From: Gammaproteobacteria bacterium | GTDB lineage: Bacteria > Pseudomonadota > Gammaproteobacteria > Pseudomonadales > Azotimanducaceae | DNA length: 64,000 nucleotides | NCBI GenBank assembly: GCA_002690865.1 | Contig: NZGG01000015.1 | Coordinates: 42,386 to 106,385 of the forward strand | Direction of reading: 5' to 3' | Part shown: piece after piece, positions 56,881-64,000 of the stretch | Layout of the letters: each line of letters starts with the position of its first letter | How positions within the stretch are numbered: the stretch's first letter is position 1 | Made by a program: the position numbers and the translations under genes | Notes under the pieces: model-generated | The model's database searches: none | Seen by the model: the letters and a program-made list of their open reading frames with translations, nothing else | Told to the model about the DNA's origin: nothing

Positions 56881-57986
56881 GAAAGATCCGCAACTTTATT
56901 CTTTTCGATAAGATCATAATCAATATGGACGCCTAAACCAGGTTCATTGTGTGCGTGCACATATCCCTCATTATCAACCTCAATCTCGTTAAGGACAGCA
57001 TGTTTTTGGACATCGTGTGGCAGGAGCACCTCGAAAAACTGAGTATTTTTCATGGCCATGATCATGTGCAGATTCGCGTTATTGTTTAGCGAATTACTGC
57101 CATGATGGACTTCGTAGTTCATTTGAAAGGTTTCAGCAACATGCGCTGTTTTCATGCAGGATGTTATTCCACCCTTAATCCAAACATCACCGCGCAGATA
57201 GTCGGTAGCTTGCTCCATAATCCAGGGTGCGTACCACTTTGGACCGGCTGCAGGTAACTCGGTCGCCATAAGAGGGATATGTAAAGCCTGCTTTAACTTT
57301 TTGTATGCGTATAGGTCATCATTGGCTAAAGGGTCTTCATACCAGTAGAACCCCATATCTTGAATTGCTACTCCGACGCGCAGTGCATCTGGGTAATCAT
57401 ATGCCCAGGTCGAGTCCAGCATAATACGATAGTCGTCGCCGACGGCTTTGCGAACCGCTTCGCAAATACGAATATCTTCTGTAGCAATACCAGGGGGATG
57501 TATCTTATAGGCATGCCAACCAGCTTCCTTAAACTTTACTGCTTCCTCGGCGTAATGTGCGGGCGATTCAAGAACTGCAGAGCTAGCATAGGCAGGTATT
57601 TTATCTCTAAAAGAACCTAATAATTTGTGCACGGGTAAATTTGCTGCCTTCCCAGCGAGATCCCAGAGAGCAACATCAACTGCAGAAACTATAAATATCC
57701 TGTTGCCATAACGCTGCATATTCATCTGCCAGATTTTTTCTCTATTGAATGGATCTTCACCAACGAGGGTAGGTTTGACTGTTTTTATGACAAAAGGTCC
57801 GTCTGCCACCGCACTTTGAAATGATGAACCAAGGAAGGCATTACCTTCGATTCCCTCATCTGTCATGATCCTTAAAAGGCCCATTTGAGTAGAACGAGAC
57901 TTGGTGCTAGTAACAGATTTTGTGTAACGGGTCGCTGGGATATCATTCCATTCCCAAAGTGTCACGGTAACGTCGGTAATTTTCAT
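56877..57986 (-). CDS. Enolase-superfamily dehydratase/racemase (mandelate racemase type)
   Basis: 369 residues. The K-x-H base motif is K161-I-H163, the metal ligands are D191, E217 and E243, and EVHHGSNSLNNN holds the second-side His. This pattern is that of acid-sugar dehydratases and mandelate-racemase-like enzymes. A sugar acid substrate fits the transporter and GMC genes elsewhere in the window, but that is inference. Confidence 0.85.
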   Translation of the reverse strand: MKITDVTVTLWEWNDIPATRYTKSVTSTKSRSTQMGLLRIMTDEGIEGNAFLGSSFQSAVADGPFVIKTVKPTLVGEDPFNREKIWQMNMQRYGNRIFIVSAVDVALWDLAGKAANLPVHKLLGSFRDKIPAYASSAVLESPAHYAEEAVKFKEAGWHAYKIHPPGIATEDIRICEAVRKAVGDDYRIMLDSTWAYDYPDALRVGVAIQDMGFYWYEDPLANDDLYAYKKLKQALHIPLMATELPAAGPKWYAPWIMEQATDYLRGDVWIKGGITSCMKTAHVAETFQMNYEVHHGSNSLNNNANLHMIMAMKNTQFFEVLLPHDVQKHAVLNEIEVDNEGYVHAHNEPGLGVHIDYDLIEKNKVADLS

Positions 57987-58065
57987 TTCAGATCCAGGTT
58001 TTTGTTAAGGACGACAGTATACCTTTTAATCATGGGATTTTGGTCTAACTCGTGAAGTTACAGAT

Positions 58066-59004
58066 TCAGCCTTTCTTTTTTGTCGAATGATTCCCAACTA
58101 TTTGTTCCAAACCGAGGTTGGTAATCCACCCACCATAGCTCGCAACATTGGCTGGTAAGATTATTTTACTGCTTGCTAATGACTTCATCGTATCTATGTA
58201 TTTCTCTTTTACTTGCATTTTTAGTGCTTCGCCCCCTCCATTGGTAGTAAAAACAGCGGCCAGCTTTTCGATTGATTCCGCAGAAGCTTCCGCTATTGCG
58301 ACGATTTCTGCTGCTTTACCCTCAGCCTCGTTAATACACCGCTGCATTTCCCCCTCAGATCGATTGATTACTTCAGTCTTTAATCCTTCAGATCGATTAA
58401 TCCGACTTTGTTTATCGCCTTCACTTGAGGCAAGTATAGCCCGTCTATCTCGTTCAGCTCTTACTTGTTTTTCCATTGCGGTTCGGACCGTCTCCGGTGG
58501 TGAAATATTTTTTATCTCATATCGGTGGACACGGATCCCCCAGCTACTGCCTGCCTCATCCAATACTTCAACGACCTTGGCACTAATGATATCTCTTTCT
58601 TCAAAAGTTCTATCGAGATCTAGTGTCCCAATGACTGATCGTGTTGTTGTTTTGGCTAGTTGAACTGCTGCAAAACGATAATCAGTAATGCCATAACTTG
58701 CTTTTACTGGATCAGTCACTGACATGTATATGACACCATCGACCGTGACTTGAACTTCATCTCCTGTAAAACACTCCTGGGGAGGCACATCTATAGCTTC
58801 TTCCCTTAAATCTTGGACGAAAGTCACTTTATCAATGAATGGCAGTAGTGCGTGAAATCCGGCATCTAAGGTTTTTTGATACTGGCCAAGACGTTCCACA
58901 ATATGTGCGGTTTGCGTAGACACGAGACGTATCGATTGGAAGAATTTGATAATAAAAATTAGAAAGATTAGGCTCCAAATTCCTAATAAGACGTAGTCAA
59001 TCAT
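58066..59004 (-). CDS. SPFH/band-7 membrane protein (QmcA-like), second copy
   Basis: 312 residues with an N-terminal membrane segment (about 5-25), the band-7 domain (ERLGQYQKTLDAGFHALLPFID, VDGVIYMSVTDPVKASYG) and a coiled-coil tail with short repeats (NRSEGLKTEV, NRSEGEMQR, NEAEGKAAEI). These proteins scaffold membrane domains and protease complexes. Its start overlaps the first SPFH gene by 4 bases, so both come from one transcript. Confidence 0.88.
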   Translation of the reverse strand: MIDYVLLGIWSLIFLIFIIKFFQSIRLVSTQTAHIVERLGQYQKTLDAGFHALLPFIDKVTFVQDLREEAIDVPPQECFTGDEVQVTVDGVIYMSVTDPVKASYGITDYRFAAVQLAKTTTRSVIGTLDLDRTFEERDIISAKVVEVLDEAGSSWGIRVHRYEIKNISPPETVRTAMEKQVRAERDRRAILASSEGDKQSRINRSEGLKTEVINRSEGEMQRCINEAEGKAAEIVAIAEASAESIEKLAAVFTTNGGGEALKMQVKEKYIDTMKSLASSKIILPANVASYGGWITNLGLEQIVGNHSTKKKG

Positions 59005-59936
59005 GAGTTTTTGCCTCCCGTAAACGGCTCATTTATTGATTGGGCTACCTGATCCATGCCGGCAAAGAAACTTTGCATATGTGCCATCTCATTAGGTACC
59101 AGCGACACGTCTGCTTCCTCTAATAAATGGGAAAGTCTAGTAACATATTGCTCGACAAGCCTAAGGTTTGCTGCTTCTTTACCATTTGATTTACCGATAG
59201 CCTCCGCTATAAGCCTACTTCCAGTTGAAGTTGCTTCAGCTAATATTGAAATTTCACTCGCGCGGCCTTTTGCTTCATTGATGCGTCTTTGTCGTTCACC
59301 TTCGGAGAGATTAATGGCTTCTTGTCGCTCACCTTCGGATAGATTGATTGTTGAATCCCTCTCTGCATTAGCAAGCGTAATATCAGCACGTTTCGTCCGC
59401 TCGGCCTCCATCTGCTTCTCAAGAGTTTCGATCACGTTCCGAGACGGAATGATATTCATCACTTCATAACGTAGAACTTTAATACCCCAGGGTTCAGAAG
59501 CATTATCAATTTCTTTTACAATGGTTTCATTGAGACGTTCTCTTTCCGAGAAAGTTTCACTTAATCTTAGCTTGCCAACTTCTGACCGTACTGTAGTTTG
59601 GGCAAGATTAATGGCTGCGATAAGATAGTCTTCAATGCCATAGCTAGCTTTATAGGGATCCATCACTTTTATATACAACAATCCATCTACGTCGACTTGG
59701 ATATTATCGCGGCTGATACAACTCTGATCTGGAATATTAAGACATTGTTCTCTAGTCTCATGTTTATATGACATTCGATCTACAAACGGAATAAGGAAGT
59801 GTAGTCCGGGTTGCAGAACTGCCCTAAATTTTCCTAGACGCTCAATTACTCCAACACAACGCATCGGAATAATTAAGATTAAATTATAAATAATAAACCC
59901 AAGGAAAATCACAAGAAATGTTAAGTAAGCCAGCAT
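59001..59936 (-). CDS. SPFH/band-7 membrane protein (QmcA-like), first copy
   Basis: 311 residues with an N-terminal membrane segment, the band-7 domain (ERLGKFRAVLQPGLHFLIPFVD), and coiled-coil repeats (INLSEGERQ twice, then INEAKGRASEI). It is a clear paralogue of the downstream gene, and the two probably form mixed oligomers. nfeD lies 19 bases upstream. Confidence 0.88.
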   Translation of the reverse strand: MLAYLTFLVIFLGFIIYNLILIIPMRCVGVIERLGKFRAVLQPGLHFLIPFVDRMSYKHETREQCLNIPDQSCISRDNIQVDVDGLLYIKVMDPYKASYGIEDYLIAAINLAQTTVRSEVGKLRLSETFSERERLNETIVKEIDNASEPWGIKVLRYEVMNIIPSRNVIETLEKQMEAERTKRADITLANAERDSTINLSEGERQEAINLSEGERQRRINEAKGRASEISILAEATSTGSRLIAEAIGKSNGKEAANLRLVEQYVTRLSHLLEEADVSLVPNEMAHMQSFFAGMDQVAQSINEPFTGGKNS

Positions 59937-59955
59937 AGTGTATCTCCTCTTTACA

Positions 59956-60429
59956 TTACTCCAATTGCTTTTCGATAGGGTCTGCAGCAGTCACTAGAAG
60001 GCTTATGTTTTCTCGAGATACGATTCGTGCCACGCTACCAGTGCGAATCTCTTGCCCTTCTCCTAAAGCCCGCCAAGTAGTACCCCGAAATTTAACGGTA
60101 CCAACTTTATCTGCAGGGCCAATGGTCTCTATTACCTCAACCAATTCATCTACCTCATCGAGGATCTCGTTTGTATTAGCAACAGTGGAATCACCCTCAA
60201 CGAAACGGCTGAAGAGGGCACGCAGTGTAATAATTAGTATCAGAGACGAAATAAAAAATAGGATTAGTGCGCTTGTCCAAGTGGTGACGAGCCCAAAATA
60301 TAGCGCTGCGGCAACGATGATGCAGGCACTGCCAAGAAAAAACACGATCCCGCCAGGGATAACAACCTCTAGCAGCATTAATACCAGGCCGATAATGAGC
60401 CAGCTGAGGGGGTTTAAGAATGAATCCAT
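59956..60429 (-). CDS. NfeD-family membrane protein
   Basis: 157 residues with several N-terminal membrane helices (about 10-95) and a C-terminal OB-fold soluble domain (about 100-150, VGTVKFRGTTWRALGEGQEI). NfeD proteins commonly pair with SPFH proteins in one operon, as here. Confidence 0.84.
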   Translation of the reverse strand: MDSFLNPLSWLIIGLVLMLLEVVIPGGIVFFLGSACIIVAAALYFGLVTTWTSALILFFISSLILIITLRALFSRFVEGDSTVANTNEILDEVDELVEVIETIGPADKVGTVKFRGTTWRALGEGQEIRTGSVARIVSRENISLLVTAADPIEKQLE

Positions 60430-60487
60430 GTCCCTGATTTGAACTCTTTAGACATAATATGTCAATCTAAAATGGATTGATGGTGGC

Positions 60488-61219
60488 TTAATAATCTGCG
60501 GCAGTATGCTTAAAGACAAAGCCATCTTTGGGCATAAGCAGGCGATGTGTTGGTCCATCTGCGTCTGGATTGGTATCTTCGTAACCTGAGTCTCCCTCCC
60601 ACATTGCGGTGCTTATGCCTGCCTTATTTGTACCTAAATGAGTGTTGTATACCCTATGAGGATTAGCCCTAAACTTTTGAAGTATTTCAGTTGAGTTATC
60701 GTAAAGCGATAACTGATAGAGTGTGACCCAGGTAGGTGCAACGAGATCGATCTCACCCTTGGCATGGCGTTCTAAAGCCTCTGCGGGTTTTATCCATGCA
60801 TGGGCTTGTATTTCGTGACCATCAACACTGATGGTTTCATGTTCTTTTATAGAGGTTGCAAAGAACCATGTAGCGTAACGGACGGATCTAATGGCAGGGG
60901 GTGTCCAATGCGCGAACCAAACAAATTCCTTGGATTGTACTGTAATGCTTGCTTCTTCCATCGTTTCTCTAGCGGCCGCATTACGAGCGGCAACGTCTAA
61001 GTCACCATCGGCTGGATAGTCCTCAGGATCGATACGGCCTCCTGGAAACACCCACATTCCACCGAAATTAACTTTGGAGGTGCGATGGAGCATAAGAACT
61101 TCAGGACCTGTTTCATGGTCTTTTAGAAGCACAACCGTCGCTGCCGGTATAGCGGGTTTCGTATCTTTATCGGCTATCGTATCACCGTAGAAATCGTTTC
61201 GATGTTTATCGTCAGCCAT
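60488..61219 (-). CDS. Nudix hydrolase (NUDT19/RP2p-like)
   Basis: 243 residues. The Nudix box is stretched: GGRIDPEDYPADGDLDVAARN followed by AARETMEEASI, with the REtMEE metal core. This inserted box is typical of the NUDT19 group, which hydrolyses CoA derivatives in eukaryotes. A housekeeping role is possible; specificity is unknown. Confidence 0.82.
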   Translation of the reverse strand: MADDKHRNDFYGDTIADKDTKPAIPAATVVLLKDHETGPEVLMLHRTSKVNFGGMWVFPGGRIDPEDYPADGDLDVAARNAAARETMEEASITVQSKEFVWFAHWTPPAIRSVRYATWFFATSIKEHETISVDGHEIQAHAWIKPAEALERHAKGEIDLVAPTWVTLYQLSLYDNSTEILQKFRANPHRVYNTHLGTNKAGISTAMWEGDSGYEDTNPDADGPTHRLLMPKDGFVFKHTAADY

Positions 61220-61342
61220 GGGCGCTTCCCAAATCTATAAGAATGGTTAATGTAGCCTACTACTGGTCAACATAGCTAGCGAATGCTGACGTGGATGAGG
61301 TTATTCATGTCATACTTCGAAACTTCAAATATAGGAATACCG

Positions 61343-61758
61343 ATGTCTCTTAGTTTCGAACATATTCACCTCATCAATGTGGATCCAAACTCTACCGCTC
61401 AATGGTATGTTGAGAAGTTGGGTGCACAAATAATTAGTCAGTATAAAGTGCGCAGTGCACTATAAATTCATCTTAACCTTGGTGGTGTAACCTTGTTAAT
61501 TCGTGGGCGGAGGGCAGGGTAGAAACCTCAATCGACCAACCCCATGCATCATTATGCAGATTATTCTAGTCATAATGAATGGGAGTAGATCACTTTGGTT
61601 TTGTTTATAAAGGAGATCTTCGCCTGTATTCAGCAGAGCTCAAAGACAAAGGTGTAACGTTTCTTGTTGAGCCCTATGATTTTATGTCGGGGATGTTAAT
61701 TAGCTATATTGCTGCCCCGGATAATATAAGTATTGAGATCCTTCAAGCTCAAGCTTAA
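61343..61758 (+). pseudogene. Degraded VOC (glyoxalase-fold) protein
   Basis: ATG at 61343 with an AGGA ribosome site begins SLSFEHIHLINVDPNSTAQW, then TAA at 61463; the sequence continues in frame with IHLNLGGVTLLIRG, and after a frameshift VDHFGFVYKGDLRLYSAEL and GVTFLVEP ... ISIEILQAQA to the TAA at 61756-61758. These are glyoxalase/dioxygenase-fold landmarks. Multiple disruptions make it non-functional. Confidence 0.82.
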
Positions 61759-61811
61759 TTTATTGGGGTTGTCTATGCCGAGGAATGATCTATAAACATC
61801 CAAGTGGATTT

Positions 61812-61880
61812 AAACACTATTGCACTCTGTTTCAATAGTGTTTGAGCGTTTGCTAAGCCTTTAAATTTTTACTAAACGCT
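61812..61880. repeat. Two adjacent inverted repeats
   Basis: AAACACTATTG (61812-61822) and CAATAGTGTTT (61833-61843) form a perfect 11-bp stem with a 10-base loop. Next, AGCGTTT (61845-61851) and AAACGCT (61874-61880) form a 7-bp stem. They could be terminators of the former VOC gene or part of the tRNA upstream region. Confidence 0.45.
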
Positions 61881-61955
61881 TATTAAGGGGTCCATAGTCA
61901 CGTACGTTAGAAGCTGTTTGGCTAAGGTGAAAGATTGTTTGGAGACAGACACTTA

Positions 61956-61984
61956 TTGACTAGAACAGATGGCTTGGGTTTAAT
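61956..61984 (+). promoter_or_regulatory. Sigma-70 promoter of tRNA-Phe
   Basis: -35 TTGACT (61956-61961), exactly 17 bases, and -10 TTTAAT (61979-61984), followed by a GC-rich discriminator (AGCGCCC). The transcript would start near 61991, about 35 bases before the tRNA. The discriminator suggests stringent (ppGpp) control, as in many stable-RNA promoters. Confidence 0.75.
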
Positions 61985-62025
61985 AGCGCCCTTGCTAGAG
62001 AGACTCTAGAATCAATCTTTGAGTT

Positions 62026-62101
62026 GGCCAGATAGCTCAGTCGGTAGAGCAGAGGATTGAAAATCCTCGTGTCGGTAGTTCGATTCTACCTCTGGCCACC
62101 A
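62026..62101 (+). tRNA. tRNA-Phe (anticodon GAA)
   Basis: 76 bases with CCA encoded. Acceptor GGCCAGA pairs with TCTGGCC (62091-62097); the anticodon stem GAGGA/TCCTC encloses TTGAAAA with GAA at 62059-62061; the T-arm has GTTCGATTC. This is a standard tRNA-Phe with its own promoter. Confidence 0.98.
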
Positions 62102-62148
62102 AATTTAGGTTTTTGCTCAAGGTATGAGCGCATTGAGCCTCCCAGAAT

Positions 62149-63999
62149 TTATGACTTTAGAACCTTCACGATGCCAAGGTTTCCGTCGATTTCTAGCCTA
62201 TCCCCTGACTTGATTCGCTGGGTCCCATTACCAATGCCAAGGACTGCGGGAATGCCATACTCTCTCGCAACAATGGAACCGTGAGCAAGAATACTACCGA
62301 TGTCCGTTACCAGAGCTATCGCATGGGGAAACAGCTGGGTCCATGCAGGCGTGGTTAGAGGGCAAACCAGTATGGAGTTTGGCTCCATCTTGTCAAAATC
62401 ACCAGGATTCATAATGACACTGGCAATACCCGTTATCTTGCCTGGAGAAACTGCGAAACCAGTGAAGGTCTCACTATCATTATCATTGCTCCGAATAGTT
62501 GCGAGCGGATTCGCAGTATTTTTTGATTCTTTTAGCGGTGGTATTGCAGGTGGCTGATCCATACGTAAGCGCATTGCGCGTAATTCCCTTTCTTTCTGTG
62601 CTTGTTGTCCAAGGGAGGGGAGAGCTTCGTTATTAGCGAGCGCTGCTATGGCAGTTTCAAGCCCTTCACTGGTTATGTAAAAAATATCATCAGTATATTT
62701 AAACGTACCAATGTCCTTCATTCGGCGACCCATCTCCAACGCCCAGGGACGCAGCGTTGACCAGGCGAGCCCCATATAGAATAGGGCTTCTTCACGGGCG
62801 GGGTAGTTTATACGTGCGGTCCAGTAGTATTGTAGAAACTCCAGTCGTTGCTTCCCCTTGAAGAATTTTAATGCCTGCCATAATTTGCGCCTTCGGTTTT
62901 TACTTACCTCTTTCTGTCTTGTATTGAGGTCAAATCCGGGGGTTTTAACCATTGCTTTAAGACTCATTGCAAATGGTTCAGAAGCCTCCTCAAGAGTCGG
63001 TTCTACAAAATCAAGATTGAAAACTTGCCTACCATATTGATGCAGATATTGGTTAATAGCTTGTTTAATAGCTTTACCCTCTGCGTGATTACCCAACGTA
63101 TCAAGGAGCTTTTTGGCAGGGGTCAAGATAGTCAGTTCGTATAAGGATGGAGTTTCGCGAATCTGCGTTGCGATCGCTCGCATTGCAACTTCCGCATCTA
63201 GTGTTCGAGACGTAAAACCAGATAGGAAAGAGCCACTGATTAACCCTTCTCCAGGTGCGTTTTCTTCCAAGAAACTCTGGAATCCACCATCTGTTGCCTT
63301 GGCAGTTCCAATTACACCACGTAGAGCTTGCCAGTATTTTGCTTCAGTTAAGCTCAGGTCTCTAAGACCCTGCAGTAATTCGTTTTCGGTTGCGTTGCCT
63401 GGATCAACTTTGTCCCATCTCTCAATGTTAGCCAGATACTCTGGTAGTTGCTTCGTTTCCCAGTGCTTAAGCACTGGGTAGCGCTTAAACGATCGATAGA
63501 ATCTTGCAATTAAATAGATAAAATGGAAACGACCATTTTTAAGCTCATCAATTAAATATTTATTTTTTAATGCCCCTTTTAGCGTCTTGTACCACGGTTG
63601 TTTTTTCTGTGTCTCTCCGAGCTTATCCATATAGCCTTTCCATTCATCAGCCCCACTAAGAGAAATGGGCTGATAGGCGTAGCCATTAACGGTAGTTACT
63701 ACAAAGTTTTTCAACCAGGTTTTTGTGTGAATACCTTCCCATTCCCAGCCTTCGGGCCACTTTTGAGAGTCAAAAAGCCCCTTGAGATAAAGATCTTGAA
63801 ACAGAGGTGAAAGTGGATCCGGCATATTTTCGGCGACCTGTCTTTTCAATAATTGTACATTTTCGATCTCTGGCCAGCTCACATTCTTTAGCGGTGGCAA
63901 GGGAAGATTAGTAATTGGTCTTGATTGTAATAAGTGTAGTTTTCCTTTAGAAAAAGCCCATTCGATATCTTGAGGTAGACCTTCGTATAGTTGCTCGAC
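62149..63999 (-). CDS. PEP-utilising enzyme (PEP synthase/rifampin-phosphotransferase-like), 3' part
   Basis: The frame is open to the right edge (616 residues visible); the N-terminal part lies outside the window. The first visible segment VEQLYEGLPQDIEWAF and LHLLQSRPITNL is the end of the PEP/pyruvate-binding (PPDK_N) domain, followed by a central helical region and the C-terminal swivelling domain with the catalytic His in GSILAHGSIVAREYGIPAV and the final EIDGNLGIVKVL. The TTG at 63900 is an internal codon. It may be a PEP synthase-like enzyme or a phosphotransferase such as rifampin phosphotransferase; the visible part cannot decide. Confidence 0.85.
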   Translation of the reverse strand, partial: VEQLYEGLPQDIEWAFSKGKLHLLQSRPITNLPLPPLKNVSWPEIENVQLLKRQVAENMPDPLSPLFQDLYLKGLFDSQKWPEGWEWEGIHTKTWLKNFVVTTVNGYAYQPISLSGADEWKGYMDKLGETQKKQPWYKTLKGALKNKYLIDELKNGRFHFIYLIARFYRSFKRYPVLKHWETKQLPEYLANIERWDKVDPGNATENELLQGLRDLSLTEAKYWQALRGVIGTAKATDGGFQSFLEENAPGEGLISGSFLSGFTSRTLDAEVAMRAIATQIRETPSLYELTILTPAKKLLDTLGNHAEGKAIKQAINQYLHQYGRQVFNLDFVEPTLEEASEPFAMSLKAMVKTPGFDLNTRQKEVSKNRRRKLWQALKFFKGKQRLEFLQYYWTARINYPAREEALFYMGLAWSTLRPWALEMGRRMKDIGTFKYTDDIFYITSEGLETAIAALANNEALPSLGQQAQKERELRAMRLRMDQPPAIPPLKESKNTANPLATIRSNDNDSETFTGFAVSPGKITGIASVIMNPGDFDKMEPNSILVCPLTTPAWTQLFPHAIALVTDIGSILAHGSIVAREYGIPAVLGIGNGTQRIKSGDRLEIDGNLGIVKVLKS

Positions 64000-64000
64000 C

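Overview
The window is AT-rich chromosomal DNA from a gammaproteobacterium. The left 12.6 kb is a conserved core block: hemX-hemY, then fre, rho, trxA, hemB (magnesium type), dsbB, acpH, gshA, hslR and yrfG on the minus strand, then cysQ and rpoD on the plus strand. From family knowledge, this gene set and order recall the Pseudomonas locus that holds these genes, but ubiD (usually between rho and fre) and nudE (usually by cysQ) are absent. Protein identity is strongest to gammaproteobacterial families. The catabolic content suggests a free-living aerobic heterotroph, perhaps a marine one; that last point is inference.

From about 13 to 35 kb the window becomes a catabolic region: a paired acyl-CoA dehydrogenase locus, isocitrate lyase, a MOSC protein, a choline-dehydrogenase-like GMC oxidoreductase with a sodium:solute symporter, two enoyl-CoA hydratase-family proteins, a serine hydrolase, two different thiamine-diphosphate enzymes, a two-gene GMC/gluconate-dehydrogenase-type oxidoreductase, hydroxypyruvate isomerase and a GPH-type transporter. 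The TPP enzymes, the oxidoreductase pair, Hyi and the transporter look like one module for short 2-oxo or hydroxy acids or sugar acids; the substrate cannot be read from sequence.

From 36 to 41.6 kb lies a phnDCEE-type ABC importer whose binding protein resembles the putative selenate-binding branch, then rsgA and a DUF4336 protein. From 41.9 to 58 kb there is a second mosaic of small-molecule enzymes (two SDRs, CoA-transferase III, MaoC hydratase, aldo/keto reductase, GST, TauD-type dioxygenase, kelch protein, FabI-type reductase, enolase-superfamily enzyme, proline iminopeptidase), with a TPR protein, an S41 protease lipoprotein, a Coq4 homologue and a TetR regulator. The right end has an nfeD plus two tandem SPFH genes, a Nudix hydrolase, a tRNA-Phe(GAA) gene with a clear promoter, and the 3' part of a PEP-synthase-like gene that runs off the window.

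Four degraded genes (2-hydroxyacid dehydrogenase, zinc alcohol dehydrogenase, rhodanese, VOC protein) lie between intact genes, so the accessory region is turning over. The least explained features are a foldable element with two alternative pairings upstream of rpoD, a long imperfect hairpin upstream of the S41 protease, two short genes (57 and 59 codons), and the TPP/GMC/Hyi module. No phage, insertion sequence or CRISPR array was seen.
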